64,000 bases of DNA from Herbaspirillum sp. meg3 (lineage in GTDB: Bacteria; Pseudomonadota; Gammaproteobacteria; Burkholderiales; Burkholderiaceae_D), in NCBI RefSeq assembly GCF_002257565.1, contig NZ_CP022736.1, positions 3,906,001-3,970,000 on the forward strand, written 5' to 3'. Below the pieces are notes generated by a model. That model did no database searches, had not been told where the DNA came from, and saw only the letters and a program-made list of their open reading frames with translations. Below are positions 34,773-43,749 of this stretch, one piece after another; within the stretch, counting starts at the first letter, position 1, and each line of letters begins with the position of its first letter. A program made the translations under genes and the position numbers.

Positions 34773-36023
34773 CTAACCGGCTTTGTCGCCGGTACGTGCG
34801 GTAGAAGATACCGCTGCGGGTGATGCAGGCAATAACACCTGCTCACCTTCCGCCAACCCGGAAATAACCTGCGCCTTGTCGGCGTTGCGAATGCCGATCC
34901 TGACATCACGCGTTTCGAGCTTGCCGTCCGCATGCAGTATCTTCAGTTTTTGCATGCCCTTGTTGTCCGGCTTGACCACCAGCGATGCCGGAATCGTCAC
35001 CGCACGCTCTACCCGGGACAGCACGAAGAAGACATCCGCCGTCATGCCCGCCATCAATTCACGGCTGGGGTTGGCGACGTCAAACAAGACCGTGTAGAAC
35101 GCTTTCTTGCCTTGCTTGCCGGAGTCGTCCGCCGGCAGCAGCATGATCTGCCGAAGCTTGCCGGCCCAGCGTTTGCCGGGATAACCGGGAGTGCTGAAGT
35201 AGGCCGTCATTCCCTTGTGCAACTGGGTGACGTCTTCCTCCGCCACGCGCGCCTGCACACTCATCTTGCTCAGATCCGAGATGCGCATGAGCACATCCTG
35301 ATTTGCAGACAAGGTCTGGCCGATGCGCGCCGACAAGGCCACCACCGTCCCGCTGATGGGCGCGACGATTTTGGTCTGCTTCTGTACCGCTTCGTCTTCC
35401 TTCATGGTCGCATCGAGCTGCTGGATCTGCGCGTTGATGGCGTCAACTTTGGCTGCGGCGGAATACATACCCATACGGCTGGATTCGAAGGCTTCCTCGC
35501 GGGTGGCATTCTCGGCTTTCAATTGCGTCTGGCGCTGGAATTGCAACTGGGCGAAATCGAGCTGGGCATTTTGTCCTGCCAGTTCAGCCTTGAGGCGCGC
35601 CATCTGGGCACGGTTGTTTTCAGCACGGCCGGCTTGCACCACCGGCGAGATGGCGACCAGCAGTTTACCTTCCTTGACCGTTTCGCCGATGCCGACATAA
35701 ACATCTGAAATCTGACCGGTGACTTTGGTGCCAACGTCGACATAACTCTGCATGGCGACGTTGCCGGTGGCGTTGACGACCTGCTCAATGTCCGCGCGTT
35801 CGGCGATGACGGTTTCCAGTCTGACCGGCACCGGTTGCGGATGACGCTGACGGTAGCCGTACCAGCCGACGACGCCGGCAGCCACCACCAACAATAAGGC
35901 CAGCGCGCTCCAGCCGCGGCGAATCAGCCTGCGTCGCCGCTGATCGGGTACTGCGACCGGATCGGCCAGGTGGCGATTTTCTGCGGTCATATCGGACATG
36001 TCTTCCACGTCGTCTCTCCTCAT
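34773..36023 (-). CDS. MacA-like periplasmic adaptor (membrane fusion protein)
   Basis: 416-residue adaptor that bridges an inner-membrane pump and an outer-membrane channel. A hydrophobic anchor lies at about 37-54 (GWSALALLLVVAAGVVGWYGY) after a charged cytoplasmic start. The biotinyl-lipoyl motif NATGNVAMQSYVDVGTKVTG is MacA-like, followed by a long alpha-hairpin (about 125-205) and the beta-barrel with PISGTVVALSARIGQTL. The first ATG (36023) overlaps the opgH stop by ATGA; an alternative ATG at 35999 is preceded by GGAAG. No macB-type ABC permease is encoded next to it, which is unusual because MacA depends on MacB. Downstream is the outer-membrane factor gene. Confidence 0.9.
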   Translation of the reverse strand: MRRDDVEDMSDMTAENRHLADPVAVPDQRRRRLIRRGWSALALLLVVAAGVVGWYGYRQRHPQPVPVRLETVIAERADIEQVVNATGNVAMQSYVDVGTKVTGQISDVYVGIGETVKEGKLLVAISPVVQAGRAENNRAQMARLKAELAGQNAQLDFAQLQFQRQTQLKAENATREEAFESSRMGMYSAAAKVDAINAQIQQLDATMKEDEAVQKQTKIVAPISGTVVALSARIGQTLSANQDVLMRISDLSKMSVQARVAEEDVTQLHKGMTAYFSTPGYPGKRWAGKLRQIMLLPADDSGKQGKKAFYTVLFDVANPSRELMAGMTADVFFVLSRVERAVTIPASLVVKPDNKGMQKLKILHADGKLETRDVRIGIRNADKAQVISGLAEGEQVLLPASPAAVSSTARTGDKAG

Positions 36024-38584
36024 TTCGCCGCCATCCAGGATGAGTGCCGCGTCGGTTGGCTCCAGACCGCCAGATGCAGCGCCGACAACAGGCGCGGGTC
36101 ATCCAGCAATGTGTGCTTCTGCTTCTCGGTCAACACGCCAGGACCGCGACGCAATGCCTGCAGCACCAGCGAATCGCCCGCACCGCGGCTGACTGCCGGC
36201 ATGCGCGGATGACCATGCGCGCTGGCGCACACCAGCGCATTGACGGACGGATCAACGACGGCATCGATAAAGCCCGGTAGCGGTGCAGTCGCGTTCAGAT
36301 GCGAAACAGTGTCGCGCAACTCGCGCGGCGCATCGACTTCTTCCGGAATCGAGAACAGTTTGGAACGGCGGAACAGACGGCCGAAGGACACGCGGCTCGA
36401 CAGCACCGACAGCGGCACCGACAACGCCAGCGAACCTGCGATCGGCATCAGCCACCAGATGAACGAGGGATTGAGCCAGTACACCACCGCCCCCCACGCA
36501 ACGCCCAGCACCGAATGTACGCCGTGGCGACGGAAGGCTTCGCCCCAGCCGGTTTCATTGTCAGCGCGCGGCGGCGATTTCCAGCTCAGCGCCCAGCCGA
36601 GGAAAGCACCAAGCACGAAGCGCGTATGGAACAACATGCGCACCGGCGCCAGCATCATCGAGAACAGCAGTTCGATGAGCATGCTCAGTGTCACGCGCAC
36701 CGCGCCGCCGTAGCCTTTTGCGCCCTTGGCGATGATGAGCAGCACGCTCAGTATTTTCGGCAGGAACAAGATCGTTGCTGTGGCCGACACCAGCGCCAGG
36801 GCCTTCTCGGGATGCCACTCAGGCCAGATCGGAAACAACTGGCGCGGCTCGACGAAGTACTGCGGATCGATCAGCGTATGCGTTGCCAGCAGTACCGTCG
36901 ACAAGGCCAGAAACAAGGCCCACAACGGTGCCGACAAGTAAGCCATCACGCCGGTGACGAACACGGCGCGATGCACGACGTGCATGCCGCGCGCCAGGAA
37001 CAGGCGGAAATTCATCAGGTTGCCCTGGCACCAGCGACGATCGCGGCTGAGTTCGTCGAGCAGGTTGGGCGGCATTTCTTCATAGCTGCCGTCGAGGTCG
37101 TAAGCGATCCACACCGACCAGCCGGCGCGACGCATGAGCGAGGCTTCGACAAAGTCATGCGAGAGAATCGGACCGGACAGATTGCCGTCGCCGGGCAGTG
37201 GCGCCAGCGCGCAATGCTTCATGAACGGCTCAAGGCGAATGATGGCGTTGTGGCCCCAGTAATGCGATTCACCCAGTTGCCAGTAGTGCAGACCGGCAGT
37301 GAACAAGGGGCCGTAGACCCGCGTCGAAAATTGCTGGATACGCGCATACAGCGTGTCGCGTCCGGCAGCGCGCGGTGCGGTCTGGATGATGCCCGCACTG
37401 GGATGCGCTTCCATCAGGCGCACCAGCGTCGACAGGCATTGGCCGCTCATCACGCTGTCGGCGTCGAGCACCAGCATGTAGCGATAATCGGCGCCCCAGC
37501 GGCGACAGAAGTCATCGATGTTGCCGCTCTTGCGTTTGACGCGGCGACGGCGATGACGATAAAAGATGCGGCCGAAACCGCCGACGTCCTTGCACAGATT
37601 GGCCCAGGCTTGCGTCTCGGCGGCGCAGATGTCGGACTCGCCGCTGTCGCTGAGGACGAAGAAATCGAAACGGTCGAGATCGCCGTGGCGCTGTACCGAT
37701 TCATAGGTCGCACGCAAACCGGCAAACACGCGCGCCACGTCTTCATTGCAGATCGGCATGACGATGGCGGTGCGCGCTCCCGGCGCAATCCATTTCGGGC
37801 CGGCTTGTTCGTGCGAGATCAGATAAGGATCGTCGCCACGCATGAGCACGAGGAAACCCGTCATGGCTGTCCAGAAACCCGCCGACACCCAGCAGAACAG
37901 TAAGGCGAACAAGGCCAGCACTACCATCTCCAGCGGTTTTTCGCCGTGATAGGGCAAAACGTCGCTCATGAAATAGGTTGCCAGCGCGCTTTGCATCAGC
38001 ATCAGGATCAGCAACACGATGCGGCGCACGTTGCCGCTATGCGTCCAGTAGCCGCGCGGATCGGGTGAATCCGGCAAATCCAGCGTGTCTTCGATGAAGA
38101 CCGGTTCTTTTGGCGGCAGACCCTTGCGACGGGCGGCGCGCTGCTCGAACTTGCGCGTGGCTTCTTCTACCCAGCGCGACAGCGGATTGAGCGTGCCCCA
38201 GGGGCGCGGAACCATGGATTTGCGATTGATGGGTGGTGCGACCTTGAGATCGTCGCCGGGACCAGGAACAGCGGTGCTGTTTGCAGGCACCTGTGTGGCG
38301 ATGGCTTTGACAGCCGCTTGCGGGTACAGCAGTTCAAGGCGTGCTGCCACTGAGCCGTGCGCCGGATTGTCGGGTGCATTTTCGGACGCATCGGCAGACA
38401 AGCCACGCTCGGCCGCCAGCAGTCCATGCAGGTCGCGCATAGCGTCGCCGGAATCCAACTCGCCCGCACGGGCAGCCAGCGCCTGGCGCTGTTCAGGTGT
38501 CAGCGGCAGGCGGTCGAGATAGCGCTCCAGTTGTTGCGACGTTTCAGAGGCTTGCCTCAGTTGGGGGGTAATATGTAGCTCCAC
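36020..38584 (-). CDS. opgH: Osmoregulated periplasmic glucan glucosyltransferase
   Basis: Inner-membrane glucosyltransferase (GT2 family) that polymerises UDP-glucose and moves the growing beta-glucan to the periplasm. 854 residues, normal length. After an N-terminal cytoplasmic region, membrane segments begin near VLLILMLMQSALATYF, followed by a large cytosolic catalytic domain with the acidic motifs LVLDADSVMSG and HDFVEA and the processive R-x-x-RW site in LSRDRRWCQGN. Several membrane helices follow toward the C-terminus. It overlaps opgG by 28 bp upstream and the MacA-like gene by 4 bp downstream, so the three are translationally linked. Identification is firm. Confidence 0.96.
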   Translation of the reverse strand: MELHITPQLRQASETSQQLERYLDRLPLTPEQRQALAARAGELDSGDAMRDLHGLLAAERGLSADASENAPDNPAHGSVAARLELLYPQAAVKAIATQVPANSTAVPGPGDDLKVAPPINRKSMVPRPWGTLNPLSRWVEEATRKFEQRAARRKGLPPKEPVFIEDTLDLPDSPDPRGYWTHSGNVRRIVLLILMLMQSALATYFMSDVLPYHGEKPLEMVVLALFALLFCWVSAGFWTAMTGFLVLMRGDDPYLISHEQAGPKWIAPGARTAIVMPICNEDVARVFAGLRATYESVQRHGDLDRFDFFVLSDSGESDICAAETQAWANLCKDVGGFGRIFYRHRRRRVKRKSGNIDDFCRRWGADYRYMLVLDADSVMSGQCLSTLVRLMEAHPSAGIIQTAPRAAGRDTLYARIQQFSTRVYGPLFTAGLHYWQLGESHYWGHNAIIRLEPFMKHCALAPLPGDGNLSGPILSHDFVEASLMRRAGWSVWIAYDLDGSYEEMPPNLLDELSRDRRWCQGNLMNFRLFLARGMHVVHRAVFVTGVMAYLSAPLWALFLALSTVLLATHTLIDPQYFVEPRQLFPIWPEWHPEKALALVSATATILFLPKILSVLLIIAKGAKGYGGAVRVTLSMLIELLFSMMLAPVRMLFHTRFVLGAFLGWALSWKSPPRADNETGWGEAFRRHGVHSVLGVAWGAVVYWLNPSFIWWLMPIAGSLALSVPLSVLSSRVSFGRLFRRSKLFSIPEEVDAPRELRDTVSHLNATAPLPGFIDAVVDPSVNALVCASAHGHPRMPAVSRGAGDSLVLQALRRGPGVLTEKQKHTLLDDPRLLSALHLAVWSQPTRHSSWMAAK

Positions 38585-40176
38585 GTTTCAGACAGGGTTG
38601 CGCCGGGACCGTTTTGCGCAGCGTTCCTCAGGAATCCACGCAGTTCGACCGGCTTGTTATCTTCATTGCGGCGCAACTTCAACTCCATGCGCCAGCCGCC
38701 GGTGACGTCATTGCGGCGGGTCGTCACGCTGACCACCTTGCCGTTGCCGTCACTCTCCACTGTCCCCTCCACCCTGGCATTGGCCGGCAGTTTCTTGAGT
38801 GCCGTGCCATCGAAGTCTATCGACATGCCTATCGTATCGTCGCTCTTGGCGCGGTAGCCGTGACCGAAGCGCGTTTGCGCAACCCAGGCCAGCGGCGGTT
38901 TCTTTTCCGTATCTTTTTGCCAGTACATCTTGTACTCGACATTGAACGGCTGGCCTTGCTTGGGCATGCTGTTCGGCATCCAGTAAGCAACGATGTTGTC
39001 GTTGGTCTCGTCCGGTGTCGGAATCTGCACCAGCTCAACCCGGCCCGCACCCCACTTGCCCTTCGGCTCGATCCACGTGCTTGGCCGCGCTTCATAGTGA
39101 TAGTCCAGATCTTCATAGCTGGAGAACTGGCGATCACGTTGCATCAGACCGAAGCCGAGCGGATTGTCGAGACTGAAGGCCGTCACCAGCAGGCGCTTCG
39201 GATTGACCAGCGGACGCCAGATCCATTCACCGGTGCCGGACTGAATCGACAAGCCGTCGGAGTCATGTACTTCCGGACGGAAATCATCCGCAGGGCCATT
39301 CTGGTTCTCACCGAAGAAGAACATGCTGGTCAGCGGCGCAATACCCAGTTTGGTGACGTTGGCGCGCAGATACAGCTGCGCCTTGACGTCAATCACCGTA
39401 TCCACGCCGGGGCGCAGCACGAAACGATAAGCGCCGGTCGCACGCGGCGAATCCAGCAGCGCATAGATCGTCAGCTCCTTGTCGCCCGGGTTCGGCCTGC
39501 TCAGCCAGAACTCGGTAAAGCGCGGAAACTCCTCGCCCGAATACAGCGCCGTATCGATCGCCAGACCGCGGGCCGAGATACCGTAACCCTGGCCCTTGCC
39601 CATGGCGCGGAAATAGCTCGCACCGAGGAAGGTCAGGACGTCGTCCTTTTCCTTGGCCGAATTGACCGGATAGCGGATGCGGAATCCGGCAAAGCCGATG
39701 TTGCGCACACGGCGCGGGTCGATGCGCGTATGGCTGTAATCGAACAAACCTGAATTGAAGGCGATCTCGCGTACACCGCCTCCGACGATTTCATTGATGC
39801 GCACCGGCTCCACATAAGCACCGCCCTGATGAACGAAGGACAATTCGAAGGGCAGCTTCTCGGGACGCCAATAAGCACGATCCTGCTTGAAATGCAGCTG
39901 ATTGGCCTGCTCGTAGCTGAGATCCTTGATTTCCTTCGGCAACTTGTCGGCGGGCTTTTTGTACGACTTGCCGGCCAGCGCCTTGGCGCGCACGGCAACG
40001 TCGTTGAAGTCGAACGCCGCAGCATTGTTCCCATAAAAAGCCAGCAGCGCGGTCAGCGCAGCCGGCAAGAGTGCTTGGACAGCCTGCCCCATGAGACGGG
40101 ACGGAGATGACATGGCTGCGGCTTTCAGAGCGCCGCGCCGATACAAAGATAAAAACATTGGATTTCCGTCTGACAT
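38557..40176 (-). CDS. opgG: Periplasmic glucan biosynthesis protein G
   Basis: Periplasmic protein required for osmoregulated periplasmic glucan backbone or branching synthesis, paired with OpgH. 539 residues. The N-terminus has YRRGALKAAA (Tat-like RR-x-x-LK) then a hydrophobic stretch ending at NNAAAFDF. MdoG-family blocks are FDFNDVAVRAKALA, AYWRPEKLPFELSFVHQG, FGLMQRDRQFSSYEDLDYHYE and RPSTWIEPKGKWGAG. Several in-frame ATGs are possible (40176, 40158, 40113). Its 3' end overlaps opgH by 28 bp. Osmotic control is expected from the family but no regulatory site was identified. Confidence 0.95.
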   Translation of the reverse strand: MSDGNPMFLSLYRRGALKAAAMSSPSRLMGQAVQALLPAALTALLAFYGNNAAAFDFNDVAVRAKALAGKSYKKPADKLPKEIKDLSYEQANQLHFKQDRAYWRPEKLPFELSFVHQGGAYVEPVRINEIVGGGVREIAFNSGLFDYSHTRIDPRRVRNIGFAGFRIRYPVNSAKEKDDVLTFLGASYFRAMGKGQGYGISARGLAIDTALYSGEEFPRFTEFWLSRPNPGDKELTIYALLDSPRATGAYRFVLRPGVDTVIDVKAQLYLRANVTKLGIAPLTSMFFFGENQNGPADDFRPEVHDSDGLSIQSGTGEWIWRPLVNPKRLLVTAFSLDNPLGFGLMQRDRQFSSYEDLDYHYEARPSTWIEPKGKWGAGRVELVQIPTPDETNDNIVAYWMPNSMPKQGQPFNVEYKMYWQKDTEKKPPLAWVAQTRFGHGYRAKSDDTIGMSIDFDGTALKKLPANARVEGTVESDGNGKVVSVTTRRNDVTGGWRMELKLRRNEDNKPVELRGFLRNAAQNGPGATLSETWSYILPPN

Positions 40177-40540
40177 GCAGTTTTTCTTATCCGATAACGC
40201 CCCTCCGGCATTTCGAAAGATGGCGTAGTTTACCCAATGTTGCGCAAGTTAGCCCAAGAGTTGAGCTGAAGAACTTTCGCTACGCCCTCTTGAAATCTTC
40301 GAAACGCCGTGGCGGTGCAGCATCTGACAATTTCTCAACAGTTGCCGAAAAGAACGATCACTGGCGAAGATCTGGCCAGGTTCTTTGCTTACCGGGGATA
40401 CGTATATAAGGACAAATCCTTCCCAGAAAGTTCCATGACGGCCGGGCTGTCCTGTAACATGACGCCCTCAGAACCTGTTCAAGGCGGTGCGGCGCAACAC
40501 GATGCCCGCCAACTTCCGGCAATCCTACACAAGTATCGGC
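40177..40540. other. Gap between divergent opgG and folA
   Basis: About 360 bp presumed to hold the promoters for both opgG (minus) and folA (plus). Short ORFs here overlap the gene starts in other frames and have no recognisable content. I see no clear promoter hexamers or inverted repeat that I can defend. Confidence 0.4.
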
Positions 40541-41044
40541 ATGTCACCTACACCTTCCGCCTCCGGCGCACTGTGCGTCATCGTCGCCACCGACAGCAAA
40601 CACGGCATCGGCATCAACAACACCCTGCCCTGGCATTTGCCGGAAGATCTGGCGCATTTCAAGCGCACAACCTCCGGCCATCCGATCATCATGGGTCGCA
40701 AGACCTTCGACTCCATCGGACGTCCACTGCCGAATCGCCGTAATATCGTCATCACACGCAATCGCGAGTGGTCGCATGCCGGCGTTGAAACAGTGTCATC
40801 TTTGCAAGATGCGGCGGCACTGGTGGCAGGCACGGACGCCTTCATCATCGGCGGCGCCCAGATCTACGCCGAATCGCTGCCGCTGGCCACACGCCTGATC
40901 GTCACCGAAATCGGCAAAAGCTTCGACTGCGACGCTTTCTTTCCAGTCATCGATCCCCAACTGTGGCAAGAGGTAGCGCGTGAAACCCACCGCTCGGAAA
41001 GTCAGGAATTTGACTACGCATTTGTGACATACGAAAGACGCTGA
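40541..41044 (+). CDS. folA: Dihydrofolate reductase
   Basis: NADPH-dependent reduction of dihydrofolate to tetrahydrofolate. 167 residues from the ATG at 40541; in-frame starts at 40502 and 40487 would add unconserved residues, and no option has a strong Shine-Dalgarno. Family motifs are GIGINNTLPWHLPEDLAHFKR, IIMGRKTFDSIGRPLPNRRNIV and IIGGAQIYAESLP, with the acidic proton-donor region within the LPEDL helix. It shares its metabolic cycle with thyA, which is located 7.8 kb upstream. Start assignment is the only uncertainty. Confidence 0.95.
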   Translation: MSPTPSASGALCVIVATDSKHGIGINNTLPWHLPEDLAHFKRTTSGHPIIMGRKTFDSIGRPLPNRRNIVITRNREWSHAGVETVSSLQDAAALVAGTDAFIIGGAQIYAESLPLATRLIVTEIGKSFDCDAFFPVIDPQLWQEVARETHRSESQEFDYAFVTYERR

Positions 41045-41394
41045 ACGCGTCAGAGCAGTTTTTGTTGTTTTTCCCTGATTTTTGGCTAAATCGGTTTTAG
41101 TTTTCGCCCCATCATTTCTCGATTTCTGCGAAAATTCGGCTTCTTTTTTGGAACCTGCCTCCCCAGCTTTCTCGCCGCAATCCGGCACGACGGCTTGACC
41201 AACAGGTTCATGAAGGTTCTGCTAGGCTGGAAGCCGCATGAAATCCATCGCGCTTCCCTATTTGCAGCGACATTGTTTGACCGGCTTGTCCCGATACACT
41301 GAAGACAGCCGTCCGAGCGCGTAAGCTTTTCGCCCAGGCGCGGTGTTAACTGAACGCATGATCACCACCCCACATGCGTTCTCCTGGAGAACCT
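41045..41394. other. Gap between folA and the decarboxylase gene
   Basis: About 350 bp without a credible gene. The only element I can defend is the TGGAGAAC ribosome-binding site ahead of 41395. No recognisable acid-response or regulator site was identified. Confidence 0.4.
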
Positions 41395-43659
41395 ATGAAA
41401 TTCCGTTTCCCCATCGTCATCATCGACGAAGATTTCCGCTCTGAAAACACTTCCGGTCTGGGCATTCGCGCCCTGGCCGACGCCATCAAGGAAGAAGGCA
41501 TGGAAGTACTGGGCGTGACCAGTTACGGCGACCTGTCGCAATTCGCGCAGCAACAATCGCGCGCGTCCGCCTTCATCCTGTCGATCGACGATGAAGAATT
41601 CGGCGCCGGCTCGTCCGAAGAAACCGATTTCGCGCTGAAATCGCTGCGCGCCTTCGTCAGCGAAATCCGCCACAAGAACGCCGACATCCCGATTTATCTG
41701 TACGGTGAAACCCGCACCTCGCGCGATATCCCCAACGATATCCTGCGCGAACTGCACGGCTTCATCCACATGTTTGAAGACACGCCTGAATTCGTGGCCC
41801 GCCACATCATTCGCGAAGCCAAGTCTTACCTCGACGGCCTGGCGCCCCCGTTTTTCCGCGCGCTGGTGCACTACGCACAGGACGGCTCCTACTCCTGGCA
41901 CTGCCCGGGTCACTCGGGCGGCGTAGCTTTCCTGAAGTCGCCAATCGGCCAGATGTTCCACCAATTCTTCGGTGAAAACATGCTGCGCGCCGACGTCTGC
42001 AACGCCGTGGAAGAACTCGGCCAGCTGCTCGACCACACCGGTCCGGTCGCCGATTCGGAGCGCAATGCTGCGCGCATCTTCAACGCCGACCACTGCTATT
42101 TCGTCACCAACGGCACCTCGACCTCCAACAAGATGGTCTGGCACTCGACGGTGGCGCCCGGCGACATCGTGGTCGTCGACCGCAACTGCCACAAGTCGAT
42201 CCTGCACTCCATCATCATGACCGGTGCGATTCCCGTCTTCCTGATGCCGACGCGTAACCATCTCGGCATCATCGGACCGATTCCGCTGGAAGAGTTCACG
42301 ATGGAAAGTATCCGCAAGAAGATCGAAGCCAACCCGTTCGCGCGCGAAGCCGTGAACAAGAAGCCGCGCATCCTGACCATCACGCAATCGACCTACGACG
42401 GCGTGGTCTACAACGTCGAGACATTGAAAGAAATGCTCGACGGCGAAATCGACACCCTGCACTTCGACGAAGCCTGGCTGCCGCACGCGACCTTCCATGA
42501 CTTCTACAAAGACATGCACGCCATCGGCAAGGACCGTCCACGCGCCAAGAAGTCGATGATTTTCTCGACCCAATCGACGCACAAGCTGCTGGCAGGTCTG
42601 TCCCAGGCATCGCAGATCCTGGTGCGTGAATCGGAAACCGTGCAGCTCGATCAGGACGCCTTCAACGAAGCCTTCCTGATGCACACCTCGACTTCGCCGC
42701 AATACTCGATCATCGCTTCGTGCGACGTTGCTGCTGCGATGATGGAAGCGCCGGGCGGCACTGCGCTGGTGGAAGAAAGTATTCTGGAAGCGCTGGATTT
42801 CCGCCGCGCCATGAAGAAGATCGACCAGGAATTCGGTCAGGACTGGTGGTTCCAGGTGTGGGGCCCGAACAGCTTCTCCGCCGACGGCATCGGCGAACGC
42901 GAAGACTGGGTCATCAAGGCAGAAGACGACTGGCACGGTTTCGGCAACCTGGCGCCGGGCTTCAATATGCTCGACCCGATCAAGGCGACCATCGTTACTC
43001 CCGGCCTGTCGCTGGACGGCAAATTCGGCGAGAACGGCATCCCGGCCTCGATCGTCACCAAGTACCTGGCGGAACACGGCGTTATCGTCGAGAAGTGCGG
43101 TCTGTATTCCTTCTTCATCATGTTCACCATCGGCATCACCAAGGGCCGCTGGAACACGCTGGTGACGGCGCTGCAGCAGTTCAAGGACGACTACGACAAG
43201 AACCAGCCGATCTGGCGCATCCTGCCCGAGTTCGCCGCCGCGAACCAGGGCCGCAACGCGCGCTACGAGCGCCTGGGCCTGCGCGACCTGTGCCAGCAGA
43301 TCCACGAAACCTATCGTGCCTACGACGTCGCACGCCTGACGACAGAGATGTACCTGTCCGACATGCAACCGGCGATGAAGCCATCCGATGCGTTCTCGAA
43401 GATGGCGCACCGCGAAATCGACCGCGTGCCGCTGGACGAACTGGAAGGCCGCGTCACCTCGATCCTGTTGACGCCTTACCCTCCGGGCATCCCGCTGTTG
43501 ATCCCGGGCGAAATCTTCAACAAGACCATTGTCGACTACCTGAAGTTTGCGCGTGATTTCAATGAGAAATTCCCAGGTTTCGAAACCGACGTGCATGGTC
43601 TGGTCAAGCGTGAAGTGGATGGCCGCCGCGATTACTTTGTGGATTGCGTGCGTCAATAA
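41395..43659 (+). CDS. Orn/Lys/Arg decarboxylase family protein (AdiA-like)
   Basis: PLP-dependent fold-type I decarboxylase that removes CO2 from a basic amino acid, consuming a proton. 754 residues from the ATG at 41395 with GGAGA upstream, about the size of E. coli AdiA. An N-terminal response-regulator-like wing domain (VIIDEDFRSENTSGLGIRALADAI) precedes the catalytic core. The PLP lysine is Lys397 in STQSTHKLLAGLSQAS, and the cofactor aspartate is in LHFDEAWLPHA. Similarity in the core is closest to the arginine/lysine branch; arginine versus lysine versus ornithine cannot be settled by eye. No antiporter gene is adjacent. Followed by a bidirectional terminator. Confidence 0.92.
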   Translation: MKFRFPIVIIDEDFRSENTSGLGIRALADAIKEEGMEVLGVTSYGDLSQFAQQQSRASAFILSIDDEEFGAGSSEETDFALKSLRAFVSEIRHKNADIPIYLYGETRTSRDIPNDILRELHGFIHMFEDTPEFVARHIIREAKSYLDGLAPPFFRALVHYAQDGSYSWHCPGHSGGVAFLKSPIGQMFHQFFGENMLRADVCNAVEELGQLLDHTGPVADSERNAARIFNADHCYFVTNGTSTSNKMVWHSTVAPGDIVVVDRNCHKSILHSIIMTGAIPVFLMPTRNHLGIIGPIPLEEFTMESIRKKIEANPFAREAVNKKPRILTITQSTYDGVVYNVETLKEMLDGEIDTLHFDEAWLPHATFHDFYKDMHAIGKDRPRAKKSMIFSTQSTHKLLAGLSQASQILVRESETVQLDQDAFNEAFLMHTSTSPQYSIIASCDVAAAMMEAPGGTALVEESILEALDFRRAMKKIDQEFGQDWWFQVWGPNSFSADGIGEREDWVIKAEDDWHGFGNLAPGFNMLDPIKATIVTPGLSLDGKFGENGIPASIVTKYLAEHGVIVEKCGLYSFFIMFTIGITKGRWNTLVTALQQFKDDYDKNQPIWRILPEFAAANQGRNARYERLGLRDLCQQIHETYRAYDVARLTTEMYLSDMQPAMKPSDAFSKMAHREIDRVPLDELEGRVTSILLTPYPPGIPLLIPGEIFNKTIVDYLKFARDFNEKFPGFETDVHGLVKREVDGRRDYFVDCVRQ

Positions 43660-43680
43660 CCGCTACTTCTTGCATGCGTA

Positions 43681-43717
43681 AAAAAAGCCGATCCGTTTTC
43701 TCCGGATCGGCTTTTTT
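43681..43717. terminator. Bidirectional terminator between decarboxylase and chr genes
   Basis: A perfect 15-bp stem, AAAAAAGCCGATCCG with CGGATCGGCTTTTTT, and a 7-nt loop lie between convergent genes. Both strands end in a T tract. Confidence 0.92.
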
Positions 43718-43749
43718 ATTGCCGGAATGACCTCGGCAACAGTCGTGAT

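Noticed and set aside
34773..36023. Annotating the adaptor and channel as a complete MacAB-TolC efflux system
   Set aside because: No MacB-like permease/ATPase is encoded in or next to the operon.
36299..37903. A 534-codon + strand frame opposite opgH
   Set aside because: Arg/His/Gln-rich translation typical of antisense frames; opgH on the other strand is complete.
41362..43656. A 764-codon open frame on the minus strand opposite the decarboxylase gene
   Set aside because: It is the antisense shadow of a clearly recognisable AdiA-like gene on the + strand. High GC third-position bias keeps the opposite frame open, and the translation shows no family features.
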